From Prorocentrum cordatum (Eukaryota > Sar > Dinophyceae > Prorocentrales > Prorocentraceae), in the NCBI GenBank assembly GCA_963575745.1, contig CAUYUJ010003559.1, positions 520,120-584,119 of the forward strand: DNA of 64,000 bases, in the 5' to 3' direction. The notes beneath the pieces were generated by a model, which was given only the letters and a program-made list of their open reading frames with translations, searched no databases and had not been told where the DNA came from. This document shows, piece by piece, positions 32,630 through 43,115 of the stretch (position 1 is the stretch's first letter; each line of letters starts with the position of its first letter). Both the position numbers and the translations under genes were made by a program.

Positions 32630-32915
32630 CGCACGCACGCACACACACACACACACACGCACACACACACACACACACACGCAGCGACGAGACCCGCGAC
32701 CGCCCACGGGCGGGCACCGGGCGAAACATCGGCACATCCACCTACCGCACGAGGCGCCCTCGAGACGCCCACGAGCGGGCACCTGGCGAAAGCTCCGCAC
32801 GCCCGCCCAACGCACGGGGCGCCCGTGGTCGGGCACCAGGCGAAACCTCGGCACACCCACCCAACACGAGGCGCCCGCGGGCGCCAACCAACTGGGCACA
32901 AGCCGACAATCCAGC
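32385..32915. repeat. (AC)n microsatellite inside a 65-base minisatellite
   Basis: A 65-base unit with landmarks ACGGGCGGGCACC, GGCGAAAC and GAGGCGCCC is present once at about 32385-32450 and about 3.5 times at 32690-32915. Between them lies (AC)n/(ACGC)n at 32455-32690. The CA tract appears to have expanded inside one unit. Confidence 0.88.
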
Positions 32916-33788
32916 ACACCCGACCACTTTCCTTGAGGAACCGAACCGAATCAAGAAACCCTAGGTGCAATCGCTGATCGGGGAATGAACTTTCGGAAGT
33001 CCACGCGGACCTCCGAGAGAAAGGGGGGAAAAACGGACCTTTGAAATATTCCGATTCACGCAGTTTCATCGTCCAGACCGTGGTCAAGGCATCTTCCTCT
33101 ACAGCCTGACTGCGCTGTCCGACGTGCCACGCATGGTTGACGACCCAGGCAAGCTTCGGGTGTGCTCCGACAGCCCTTTTTCCCCAGGCACCCGACGATC
33201 AGACGTTTTGTTTCCCCAGTTCTCGCTGGCTCGTTAGGTTTGTTTCAGAAGGCGGTCTGGGTTCACCCCGTAGCAGTTCTCAGCCGCACAGGCCAACGAA
33301 ATCCGAGCACTCCATGCCCCAGACCCCATTCAAAGCAGGGCACCTCGAACACACAGAATGTCAGCCGTTCGGAGCTTCACACAAAAGCCGCACCCATCCC
33401 TCGATCCTCCACGCCTCGGCAATAGACCTGCGACGGCGAATTGCGGCACATTTTCGGGCATGCATCTGCTGAGCAAGCATCGCGTGGCGGCGACAATTGT
33501 GAGCAAGCAACAATGCGTCCAATCGGGCAGCAGTACTGAGCAGCACCGCGCGAGGCCTCTCAACGGTCGGGAGCTATGGAAAAAGTCAGGGAGGGGACTC
33601 AGAGAAGGAAGGCATCAGTTCTCCAAACCAGTGCTCACGAATCTTAAAAAACCGAGCACAGCTTGAGTCATGGGCAAGATCATCGAGGTCGGAGAGATCA
33701 GGAACATAGTATCGGAGCAGCAACCAAAGAGACGACCATGGAATTGGGAATGGCAGCGAACAGACGTGTTAACCCCTCTAGCGAACAC
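32916..33788. other. No firm gene
   Basis: Mixed-composition DNA. Minus strand 33546-33361 (LDALLLAHNCRRHAMLAQQM, EAWRIEGWVRLLCEA) has protein-like content but no start or splice support. Confidence 0.35.
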
Positions 33789-34000
33789 TCACAAGAACGT
33801 CCAACCAAAATACGGGCAAGTCATTCGCGCAACAGACGTTACAGCATTCGACACATCAGCGACCGCAGCCTCGGGCACCTCCCCCATCCACTCCCACATC
33901 CGTATCTGAAGGTCGATGGCAGCAGCAAAAGCACGGCCGACGGTAGTTTGAAAGAGCTTTCCTTCCTCAGGAATCCCCTTCGGAGAAGAAAACACAACGC
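33789..34000 (-). CDS. Candidate coding fragment
   Basis: Minus-strand reading SSPKGIPEEGKLFQTTVG, RAFAAAIDLQIRMWEWMG, EVPEAAVADVSNAVTSVARM and CPYFGWTFL looks like real protein (helical, mixed charge) rather than repeat read-through. No splice sites fixed, no family known. Bases 34001-34460 hold nothing I can support. Confidence 0.3.
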
Positions 34001-34460
34001 CTCTGACACTGCGGAACGCGTATGGAAGGAACTAAGCTAGTACATGCCCAACCAGACGTTGCGCGCACTGTACACGCATCATCACTCTTGAACCATCTGT
34101 CCACGTCCTCCAGAATATTCAAGCTTGCTAGACATTTCCAGACACGTCGACACTTCGTGGCCCGAGACACAACCTCCAGATTCTTGCGTTGACCAGAAAA
34201 AGCCTAGGGAGTTCATGTTAGCCAGCATCTCGTAGTTAAAGTTCGCATCGGACCAACTACCAACAACGGCAGCGCGTTCTTATAACCCGACGATCTGACT
34301 TTTCAAATGCGAGGCGCCACAGGTCCCAACCCTTTCCCTGGGGCAACTGTTTCGCCCCAGATCCATGTATGATGGCCCCCGAAAACGGGCTCTGGAGGCC
34401 GAGATCGAGACAAAGCGCCCAGTCTTTCAAGAAACGGTGCTGGAGATCTGGACATCTCTG

Positions 34461-34645
34461 AGCATCGCTTCACCGATCCCTATCCCCACGGGCTTGGCCT
34501 GGACCCCACTGGCCGGTTTACCCCCCTAGATGGGGATATGGGCAGTTTTCGTCAGATTTCAAATGGTATATCGCCAATTGGGGGATGAGATGGTGGGGGT
34601 CTGGATGGGGATGGGGATGGGGATGGGGATCGGTTAAACGATAGC
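34461..34645 (-). mobile_element. Inverted-repeat element, family C, copy 2, with GGGGAT repeat
   Basis: The left end AGCATCGCTTCACCGATCCC pairs with the inverse of CTATCGTTTAACCGATCCCC at the right end. Inner landmarks (CACTGGCCG, TAGATGGGGATATGG) match copy 1 at 30032-30162. A (GGGGAT)n tract of five units sits inside the right arm. On the minus strand the element opens directly after a hydrophobic reading frame. Confidence 0.6.
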
Positions 34646-34786
34646 GAATCTCCCTCGGGATCCCACCAGCTAGCTGGGGACCCCTTTCGGGCAGGCCGGC
34701 GGGCAAGGCCGTCCACGGCGACAGGCCAACCGAAGACCGACCGCACCGACAGCGAAACCAAGACCGACCGAAACCAACAGACCACT
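34646..34786 (-). CDS. Candidate exon with a hydrophobic segment before family C copy 2
   Basis: Minus strand: LLVVCWFRSVLVSLSVRSVF, GWPVAVDGLARRPARKG and SPASWWDPEGD, ending near GATTC|GCTATCG, a GC donor at the inverted-repeat end. The first exon in this style at family C copy 1 also ends ...TTC before the repeat. The acceptor (GGGCTGCTAG) is weak. Confidence 0.33.
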
Positions 34787-35790
34787 AGCAGCCCAGACGT
34801 CCGCAGCAATTGGCGGCGCGCACAAGGGGGTGGAGGGAGGGGGGAGGGCTTCTTAGAAGGAGGCTGCTTCTTAGAAGGCGCCGGCCTGACATCTACAGAT
34901 AAGGCCCGCGCCTGAAGCAGGGGTGCTTCTAAGAAGCCCTCCCCCCCCCACCCCCCTCTGCGCGTGGCTGAAGCAACGCAGCAACGACACGGCAGCCGAC
35001 CGAACCGAACCGACCGAGCGCGACCGACTGCGACGCGGCCGAACCAACCGAATCGAGGACATCCGACGCAGTGAGCCCAGAACTCCCCGTGACTTTTTCA
35101 CGACGTGGACCTCCAGAGATCTGGACCCCTTCCCCAGGAGCGGACTTTCTGCCCGAATTGTTATTTAACGGCCCCAGGGCCCGGCGAGGGCCCCCAGAAG
35201 CCCAAAAATTGTCGAAAGCCCCCCGTCGCTGTACTTCTTCAATGAGAGGGGATGCGGAACACCCTTGCTTCCGCCTCGTCAGTCTAATCCAGGCGCGGTC
35301 TGGCTTTCGGACCCATAACTTCGGACTCCAGTCCTGGAACGCTCTCGAAAAGGCAGGGCTGCTGGAAACCATCCCGAGGCGAGAAAATCTGCAGCAGGCG
35401 AAAACGACTGAAGTCCAACGGAGCGAACCGCTCGATCCTTGAGGAAAGATAACGCCCCAAATGCAATTGGAATATGGGGAATCAAAAATACAAATATTCA
35501 ACGACCGATGGGCATCTTTTCCATGTCTGAGGGTCCTCCAAGGCCAGCCAGGCAGCGAGGGAGGAGTGCGCCAACGAAAACATTATCTTTCTGTGGTTGT
35601 TGTTGATGTTGCTGTTTTTTTACCGCTATCTGCATTCTTACAAGAATTCTGAGGAGAATTCAGCCGTGGCGACGAGGGCTCTCCAGGAAGAGGGAAACCC
35701 GCCGAGGCGGCGAGTAGCGACGAGGGCTCTCGGCCGCCTGAGAAGCCCGAATCTTACCACCATCAATAGAGGCCCCTTGCCCCTTGGATA
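34787..35790. repeat. Dispersed repeat copies, no firm gene
   Basis: 35090-35230 holds family D (GACCTCCAGAGATCTGGACC, then AACGGCCCCAGGGCCCGGCG and AGGGCCCCCAGAAG). Related DNA is at 36170-36260, 39330-39430, 44330-44420, 47815-48085 and 59050-59130. 35290-35400 holds the CTGGCTTTCGGACCATAAC-type unit also found near 29640 and 57320. 34960-35060 is ACCGA-rich. No gene is supported. Confidence 0.55.
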
Positions 35791-35979
35791 GGGTCCGAGT
35801 TGAGGGGTCGGAAGATCGCGCCGTATCGCCGATGCATCGGCGATGCATCACCGACGCTTTGGCGACGTCGGCGGAGCATCGGCGACGCCAGCGCGGAGAA
35901 ACTCGGGTTCCATATCGATCCACATTGGCGATGAATCAGCGATGCGGCGCGATCGGCCGACCCCATCTACTCGGACCCC
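35791..35979. mobile_element. Inverted-repeat element, family B, copy 2 (best preserved)
   Basis: GGGTCCGAGTTGAGGGGTCG, GAAGATCGCGCCG and TATCGCCGATGCATCGGCG on the left pair with the inverse GGGGTCCGAGTAGATGGGGT, CGGCCGATCGCGCCGCATCG on the right. The arms are about 55 bases at roughly 75-80 percent identity (counted by eye) in a 189-base element. It has no coding capacity, so it fits a MITE-like or introner-like element. Confidence 0.68.
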
Positions 35980-36594
35980 ACTTGAAAGCCTAGAATCACC
36001 GAGATCGGGATCGCCTTCCCTCAGTACAAGCAACTGCCGATACCAGTGCTGGTGTCAAACGATAGGCCTCCGATTTGGAAGCGGCCAATGGGTCGGTCTG
36101 AGCTGGAGGGCCCCGAGGAAAGCAGTCAAGACGATAGGACAGGGGCATCCCCGGTCAAAATCCGTCCCCGGACCCACCCCTTCCGGGGTCCCTCCACCCG
36201 GGATCCTCTTTTGTTGACGGTCTCGGGTGCGAGAAACCTGCCCCAAGCCCAGAAACGGGGGCGGCCAACAGGGGGGCGTCCACGAGGGGAGGGTGCAAAT
36301 CATGGCCGGCGGCATGTGCGCGGCCCAGGGGGGTGGGCCCAGGGACGCAATGAAATAAGAAGAGGCGCCATGAAATCTGGGGAGATGTCATGGCCTCCAC
36401 CATGATATCCCCCCCCCCTGGTCCTCACCCTCCTCTTGGCCGCCCCCGACAGAACCTCGAACCATGCCCCCTTGCCCCGCCGGAAGCATTGCTTGGCCAC
36501 CTCCGCCCTCCAGCCAGCTCATGGCCATAGCTCCCGCGGCGCAGCTCGCCCGCGTCACCCGGCCCCGTCCAGATGCGCTCGTCACAATCCCTGT
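35980..36594. other. No firm gene; half-copy of family C and a family D unit
   Basis: 36054 (GTCAAACGATAGGCC) is a family C end. 36100-36260 resembles 44265-44420 (GGTCTGAGCTGGAGGGCCCC and AGTCAAGACG). Minus strand 36580-36430 reads TRASCAAGAMAMSWLEGGGG, possibly coding. Nothing else. Confidence 0.4.
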
Positions 36595-36770
36595 TCCCCC
36601 TCCTCATCCACCTCCCGTCCTCCCGTCCTCCCGTCCTCCCTTCCTCCCATCCTCCCTTCCTCCCATCTTCCCTTCCTCCCTTTCTCCCTTCCTCCCTTCT
36701 TCCATCCCTCCCTTCCTCCCTCCCTCCCGTTTTCCTTTCCTTCCATCCTCCCCTCCCTTCGGTATTTCAT
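36595..36770. repeat. (CCTCCCTT)n pyrimidine microsatellite
   Basis: An almost pure pyrimidine tract of CCTCCCG/CCTCCCTT units. Reading frames across it are Pro/Ser/Leu repeats only. 36771-37102 holds a weak hydrophobic minus-strand frame (GLGFLRWFLATAPAFAPLL) without splice support. Confidence 0.92.
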
Positions 36771-37102
36771 CCATGCCCCTCCACACGCCCCGACCCCACT
36801 ATGGGCCAGAGCGGCGGCATGGATATAAAATCTTGGCATCGGGGGCCATGGCGGTTGTCCATGCCCTGCTGCCGCTGGAGCCCAGAAGGGGGGGGAACAG
36901 CAGGGGTGCAAAAGCGGGCGCGGTCGCAAGAAACCATCGCAAGAAACCCAACCCTGGAAACCCGCGCGCGAGGTACACCTGAGAAGACACCCAGAGCACT
37001 CTGAACGCAGCAGCTTCTTCAGCGGCCGCAGGAAGTCACCCAGGGTACCCTGGCGAGAAGCATTTGGTTTCTTGATGCGCGCCTCCACTGTATGGATCGA
37101 GC

Positions 37103-37267
37103 TCCCGCGAGGGTCCTCCAGGGCCAGCCAGGCCGCGAGGGCCACGGCGTAGCACGCCAGCAGCGGGGGAAACAGCTCGACGACGGGCGCCCTGCTGCTG
37201 CACGCCGCGTAGCCCAGCGCGGCGAACAGCAGGGGAACCTGCGCCGCGGCCCACGCTGGCCCGGCTC
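37103..37267 (-). CDS. Candidate 165-base exon coding two membrane segments
   Basis: Minus strand: acceptor GGGCCTCCAGCAG, then AGPAWAAAQVPLLFAALGYA, ACSSRAPVVELFPPLLACYA and VALAAWLALEDPRG, ending at GGGA|GCTCG (GC donor) or a little later at ACA|GTGGAG. Two hydrophobic helices with a short loop. Same length and symmetrical phase as 30163-30327, which supports both being exons of one repeat-built membrane protein or of related genes. Product unknown. Confidence 0.48.
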
Positions 37268-37689
37268 CTGCTGGAGGCCCAGACCAACAGGGGGATGTGA
37301 CGACCCCGATCCCCGACTTCGTAAAGGTTTTCGAATGGACCAAACATTCGGGGCCCAACCCAGGGATACACAAAAGAGGGGCGCCTTTCCTCAGTAAGGG
37401 TGCGTCCGAATAGCCCCCTTGGGGGCGTGTCCCCGAGGATCCCTCTGTTTCTGAGCTGCTTGAGTTTTACTGGTTGAGCCGGCGAGACATCGCCTGCGAC
37501 AGACCACCATCGAGTCATGAAAAACACGACGGGGGGGCGATCGGTGCTTCCAGCCCCTACGGGTTTTGACCAGGATTCGGGATGGTCAAGAAACTGTTCA
37601 GGAACTGGTCCAGACTTGTGGGGGGTCGACGTCATGAAATTTTCCTTGCAGAGGACCCAACCATATACAGCTGCGAGTACCGCAAAACA
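37268..37689. other. No supported gene
   Basis: Intron-like mixed DNA. Only shadow frames. Confidence 0.45.
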
Positions 37690-37880
37690 GGTGATATGGA
37701 GGAGGGGGGCAGGCACCGCATGCGGACCCTTCCGCTGGGGACTTCGGTGGAACTGCCGGTGGGGCCACGAAACGTGTAAGGGTGGGCCGACATGGGCGCG
37801 GTGGCGCCACGCCGACCTTGCCGTTGGGGCCTTCGGTGGGGTTCTCTTTGTGCCCACGAACCGTATGAAGGGTGGGCCGA
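37690..37880. repeat. 98-base repeat family copies and a local duplication
   Basis: GCATGCGGACCCTTCCGCTG, CGGTGGAACTGCCGGTGGGG and CCACGAAACG match the unit at 27185-27405. GGGTGGGCCGACATGGGCGC followed by GGTGGCGCCA occurs twice, about 90 bases apart. Confidence 0.7.
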
Positions 37881-37904
37881 CATGGGCGCGGTGGCGCCAT
37901 ATGA

Positions 37905-37980
37905 TTTAAAAAACCGTTCCCACACTATTGTTGGACAATGTTTGAATATTCCTCCTGTAAAGGGACGTGCCCGACTTAAG
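37905..37980 (-). mobile_element. Introner-like element, family A, copy 4 (one end only)
   Basis: TTTGAATATTCCTCCTGTAA and AGGGACGTGCCCGACTTAAG are nearly identical to the right end of copy 2. The opposite end is missing, replaced by the 98-base repeat family. Confidence 0.6.
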
Positions 37981-38600
37981 GTTAGGCCAAACCCCCGGAA
38001 TTGACCCCTGTGTCCGAGGGAGAGGGGGTTGAACCAAACCAGGTGCGCTCGCGTCATACCTGACGTCCTAACCCTCCCTCCCATCCCTTACCGTGGCGTA
38101 GATCTCCTCTCTATTCGCACAGTCGGATGTCGCAGCACAGCATAGCATTACATGGCATAGCATGGTGTTGAAGATCAACGCGTATCCTGGCACAGCATGG
38201 CGTGGCGACGCCCCAAAGTGGAACTGGCTTCTGCGACCCCAAGAATCAACGAATCGGCACAGAATGCGTAATCACTTCCGATTGTTTTTTCGGGGTGCAT
38301 TTTTCAGATTGTGGGGCCGATTTGGAAGGTCCGAAAACAGTGCCGTGGCATGGCGCTGGAAATAATGACGCCACCGCTGCAACGGGAGCACGATTCGGAA
38401 CGAGCGGAGGCGCGGAAATGAGGCCAGCGCTGCAGCGGGAGCACGAATCGGAACGAGCGGTAGCCCGAAAATGAGGCCATCGCTTCAGCGAGAGCAACAT
38501 GTTGGAAAAACCCAAACGAGAACCCAACTCCTAAGAATCCTGTAAAGAGCCCGTACGCGGAGGGGGGGACGTCACCAGGGGAGAGAGGAGAGTAATCTTC
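37981..38600 (-). repeat. 53-base tandem repeat and a hydrophobic minus-strand frame
   Basis: 38360-38500 holds 2.5 copies of a 53-base unit (GCTGCAACGGGAGCACGATT, CGGAACGAGCGG, AATGAGGCC). On the minus strand 38580-38440 reads YGLFTGFLGVGFSFGFFQHV and ALAEAMASFSGYRSFRF, hydrophobic and perhaps another exon. 38110-38200 holds GCATGG/GCATAG repeats. Confidence 0.5.
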
Positions 38601-39532
38601 GTGTCGTGTCAGTGTGCAGGGGGTCGCCCGCCTCCAGTGGAGGAACAAGGATGAGTGGGTCCAGGGGGACACAAACAAATCTACATATGGACCCAGGGGG
38701 ACATAAACAAATCTACATAGATTCAAAAATGCAACGTAATTGCCATATTTCTGGGACTTCCCTCCCCTCCGAAACCGGTGCGGCAGTTCCCGGACCCCCC
38801 CCCCCGGAAAACCTCCACCAACTCCACTGCAGGGGGGGTGTCCCGCCGCACCCAGGGGAGAGGGGGTTTGGGTGGGTTCTGGGGGGCGGGCGGTCCGGGA
38901 CGCCAAAATGAAAAAACACCACAACCAAAACCCAGTCACCCCACCTGGGGAACTCGCCGAAAACAAGCCTTCAGGAAGGGTTTTACCTCCAAAGCGCCTC
39001 CTAAAAAATACAGGGATGAATATTCGGGGGCCAGAGAGGGTGGGTGGGTGATTGTGCACATGTTGTAATGTTTAAGACATGTTTGACACAATTTCTAGAC
39101 GTCTGGAAATCATTTGGCAGCATGCTTCCTCTCCATTGATAGATTTCCAGAACACTCTAGTTTCTCAGACGTGCGCAGTGCCTCCCCTGGCACGCTCCGC
39201 GCCCGCCAGGGAGGGGGGTTCCAGCGACGATCAAAAAAATCCTTGCGGAACTCCGAACTTTCATGTTCATGCCGTGTCTTATCCTTCGAGTGCGGATCCA
39301 AGAGCCCAAATCCCCGGACGCCATGATTTATCTATGGGTTGGACCCCTTCCCAGGGACCAGCTGCTCATCGTAACTCGTTTTCGACGGTCCTAGGGCCCC
39401 GTAAGGGCCCCCGGAAACCAAAAATAGCGAAAACAAACCTTCCGTCGCAGTTTCTGCCCGACGCACAGGGACCTGGGACCTCCGCGCGGGCCTGTGAAAC
39501 CGTAAGCTCGTGCAGCTTCCTCCCGGAAAGAA
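38601..39532. other. Short repeats, no firm gene
   Basis: 38657-38725 is a 34-base unit repeated twice (GGACACAAACAAATCTACAT). 38795-38809 is poly-C. 39330-39430 is a family D copy. No gene is supported. Confidence 0.45.
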
Positions 39533-40170
39533 GAGGAGGAGGAGGAGGAGGAGGGGAGGAGGACGTCAACGTTCTACTGCCACGAGAGTGAGTGAGTGAG
39601 TGAAAGAGTGAGTGAGTGAGTCAGTGAGTGAGTGAGTGAGTGAGTGAGTGAGGAGGAGGAGGAGGAGGAGGAAGAGGAGGAAAAAGAGGAGGATGAGGAG
39701 GACTCCCCCAAAAGCTCCTGGCAGGAGGCCCAGGAACACCGCGAGCGCGAGCTGCACCGGCTGTGCAAACCCGACCTGCGAGGGGGAAGTTGGAGGCCTG
39801 GAAAAGGGCACCAACACCAACACAGGAGGTTGCCTCCACAGGGGTGAGACGATCCTAGATTTTGGTATTGGTGGTAGCAGTTCGGCCACTTAGAGCACCC
39901 GAATATTACCACCATCACCGAGATCAGGGACTCTTCCCTCGGTGAAGGCACACCGCCGATCTTGGTGTTGGTGTCGACCTCTAGGCCTCCAATGAAGGAA
40001 AATACCGCAGCCGCTGCTCCACGACCCTCTACTCAGGTTCGAGGATCCCGATTTCTCATGCTTCGCGATGACGCCCACTCCCGGCCCCGCCTCGCCCACC
40101 CCCCCTTCCTCCTCCTCCTCCTCCTCCTCCTCCTCCTCCTCCTCCTCCTCCTCCTCCTCCTCCTCCTCCA
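39533..40170. repeat. Microsatellites (GAG)n, (GAGT)n and (CTC)n
   Basis: (GAG)n at 39533-39555 and 39652-39710, (GAGT)n at 39585-39655, (CTC)n at 40103-40170. The stretch 39711-40102 between them is mixed DNA; its plus strand reads QEAQEHRERELHRLCKPDL, which may or may not be coding. Confidence 0.85.
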
Positions 40171-40439
40171 TACAGACAAGTCCTCCCTGTCGCACCCCCG
40201 AGGCCAGTTTTTAGGGCGGGCGGGGCGTTTCACCTGAGACTTCCTCACCACTCACGACTCTGAAGCTTAACAAATGGCAACAGTTTCACGTGTGGAGGGC
40301 GGGTGGCTTTCAAAATCCCACCAGCCCTCTGGGCGGAGGTGGTCTAGAGCGTTTCTGTTTCCAACCTCCCTGATATACCTCCCCCCCCCTCCTTGGGTCT
40401 GGACGGCGCGGTCCCGAGGGGTTAGAGGGTCCTTTTTGG

Positions 40440-40985
40440 CCCACGATGGCTCCAAGAGGGCATCAGAGAGCGCAAGATGGCCTCCAAGATGGCCCAAGAT
40501 AGCTCAAGATGGCTCAAGATAGCTTCGTACACGCATCCAAGAGGCCTCAAGGTTGCCCCAAGACGGATCCAAGTGCCTTTCGAGCCTTCAACGGCACCCT
40601 CCAAGATGCCAAAATCCTTCAAAAGCATAGGGAAAATCAATGTTTCAGGCATTCTCGCTTTTCGCTTCCATGGGTTTTGGCATCCTCAACATGGCCCCAA
40701 GTTGCCCCAAGAGAGCCCCAAGAGGGCCCCAAGACGGCCCCTAGAGCGGCCAAGAACGGCCCAAGACGGCTCCAAGATAGCATTTGTGAGCCTCCGAGGG
40801 GGCGACGGGAAATAGACGACCCCCTCTTTTTTAGCCATGGGGCCCAAGACGGCCCCAAGAGGCCTCCCAAGCCTCCCCAAAGAGCCCTAAGAGGGCTCCA
40901 AGACTCCCCAAATGATCCCCAAGAGGGCCCCACGAAGGCCCCAAGAGGACCCCAAGAGGGCTCCAAGATTGCGCCAAAGTGGCAT
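40440..40985. repeat. CCAAGATGGCC-type minisatellite
   Basis: Imperfect 10-13 base units (CCAAGATGGCC, CCCCAAGAGGGCC). Clearly the same repeat type as the insert at 20085-21180, but on a different background. A third short stretch lies at 46340-46440. Confidence 0.85.
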
Positions 40986-41059
40986 TACGACGCTTCGAAG
41001 AAACCCTCACCACAATATATCCCCTAAGCCCGACTTCTCGTCCTCCTTGTCATCGTCCC

Positions 41060-41645
41060 CTCCTCCTTTTCTGTCGGTCCTCCTCCTCCTCCTCCTCCTC
41101 TTCCTCCTCCTCCTCCTCTTCCTCCTCCTCCTCTTACCCCCAAGATGGTCCCAGGCATCGCCAGCACCAGCAGCACTATCAGTAGCACCAGCATCAACAC
41201 CAGCAGCAGCGGTACCATAAGCACAAACTACAACGACAACACCAACGATAACAGCAGCTACAGCCCGACACCCTTCGCTACAAGAGCTCTCCCTACTCAC
41301 CGGTGTTGCCAATCAAGCCGCCGTGGGACATCCGCGCCTTCTTTCCTCCCTTCCTTCCTGCCTCCTTACTCCTCCTCTCTATCCTCCCCGTGCCGCTTTC
41401 CTGCTCTTCCTCCTCTTCCCCGTCCTCCTTCTCCTTTTTTCATCCTCCTCCTCCTCCTCCTCTTTCTCCTCCTACCCCCAAGATGGCCCCAGCAGCAGCA
41501 CCACCAGCAGCAGGAGCACCACAAGCAGCAGCACCAGCAGCAGCACAAGCACCAGCAACAGCAACATCAGCACCAGCATCAACAACAGCAGCGCCAGCAA
41601 CAGCATCGTCAGCAGCACCGGCAGCAGCACCAGCACCTGAGCAAT
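41060..41645. repeat. (CTC)n and CAG/CAC-rich microsatellites
   Basis: (CTC)n at 41080-41140 and 41440-41475, and CAGCA/CACCAG-rich DNA at 41155-41280 and 41480-41640. Frames read Ser/Thr/Gln/Ala repeats. Confidence 0.9.
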
Positions 41646-41720
41646 TTCGAAACGCACGCGAGTTTAAGATACAAATCAGTGCAAGGGTTAAGATCGAGGA
41701 TGTCCATCGAGATGCGACTC

Positions 41721-42424
41721 TAATCTGCGCGCCGCTGGCGTCGGATCGTAGATACAGGAACCTGCGCCAGAGAGGCTTACCGAAAGGAGCACCATGGCGC
41801 ATCTTGCACTGATTTCTGTCTTAAACGTCACTGCGCGAAGGTCCTTATTTTCTGGCCCAGGGTACGGCCCACCCTGTTTTGACGCTTCCAAAACAGCTGT
41901 GCGACCGCGTGCTTCCAGGCGTCCCTGATTGACCAACTCACCTGGTAATCGTTTCTGGATGGACGTTTACCACAGGGAACCTCACGGCGTATCTCGCACG
42001 AATTTCCATCTCAAACTTCAGTGGGGGAAGCTATGTGTGATCCTTGTTTTTCTGGCCCGAGGTACGGCCCCCTCAGTTTTGAAAACAAGAATGCCTGTGC
42101 GCACGGCGGTGTCTATGTGCAGCTTCCGCGCCCCTTCCAACACGCTCCCAAGGCGGTTGCGAAAGCTCGTGCCCTAATCTGCGCACAACACGGATGTCGG
42201 ATCGTGCATACAGCAACCTGCGCCAGAGACACTTACCACGAGAACAAATGGCGCGTCCTGCACTGAGTTCTGTCTTAAACTTCACTGCGCCGAACTATTT
42301 GTGATCCTTGTTTCCTGGCCCAGGGTGCTGCCCACCCTGTTTTGACGCTTCCAAGACAGCTGCGCGACCGCGTGTTTCCAGGCGTGCCTGACTAACCAAC
42401 TCACCTGGTCATCGTTTCTGGATG
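41721..42424. repeat. Direct repeat of about 250 bases, with a partial third copy
   Basis: 41721-41962 recurs as 42174-42424, sharing TAATCTGCGC, ACCTGCGCCAGAGA, TCTGTCTTAAAC, TTTCTGGCCCAGGGT, TTTTGACGCTTCCAA and ACTCACCTGGT. A partial copy lies between them (about 41968-42070). No convincing coding on either strand. Confidence 0.85.
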
Positions 42425-42539
42425 GGCTGGTGGGGATACTTTTTTGATTGGCGGCTCCGTGGACAGATCCAGGAAGCGGGGCGGACACGACTGGGGCACA
42501 GAGCGAGATAAAGCTGGTGGGGATACGCGAAGCGCCAAG

Positions 42540-43115
42540 AATTTGGCTCTCGCCATAGCGCCGCGCGCATTCGTTGTAAACGTTTGCAAGAACTTCACGG
42601 ATTGAGGGCGGTTCCATTTCAAAATGTGGTTCTCGCATTAGCGCCGCGCACATTCTTTACACAAACTTGCAAGAGCTTCACGGATTGAGGGCGGTTCCTT
42701 TTCAAAAATATGTTGCTCTCGCCTTGGCGCCGCGCACATTCATTCTAAACAGTTGCAAGAGCTGCACGGATTGAGGGCGGTTCCTTTTCAAGATGTGGCT
42801 CTCGCCTTAGCGCTTAGCGCCGCGCACATTCTTTTTAAACATTTGCAAGAACTTCACGGATTGAGGGTGGTTCCTTTTCAAGATGTGGTCTCGCCTTAGC
42901 GCCGCGCACATTCGTTGTAAAAGTTTGCAAGAGTTTCACGGGTTGAGGGCGGTTCCATTTCAAGATGTGGCTCTCGCCGTGGCGCCGCGCATATTCGTTT
43001 TAAACATTTGCAAGAGCTTCACGGGTTGAGGGCGGCTCTTTTTCAAAATGTGGTCCTCGCCATAGCGCCGCGCACATTCGTTTCAAACATCTGCAAAAGC
43101 TTCACGGATTCCGGT
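42540..43115. repeat. 84-base tandem repeat, about seven copies
   Basis: The unit carries GGATTGAGGGCGGTTCC, TTTTCAAGATGTGGCTCTCG, CGCCGCGCACATTCGTT and TTTGCAAGAGCTTCAC. The GAGGGCGG landmark falls at 42604, 42687, 42773, 42863, 42944 and 43028, so the spacing is 81-90 bases. No spacer/repeat alternation, so not CRISPR. Confidence 0.93.

Noticed and set aside
31841-32977. 378-codon plus-strand frame with Cys and His-Thr repeats
   Set aside because: It crosses a 15-base minisatellite and a (CA)n tract. Composition is dictated by the repeats.
40490-40520. GGCTCAAG matches to the end of the spliced leader
   Set aside because: They are phases of the local CCAAGATGGCTCAAGATAGC minisatellite.
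42540-43115. CRISPR-like regular repeat
   Set aside because: Whole 84-base units repeat head to tail with no unique spacers, in a eukaryotic background.
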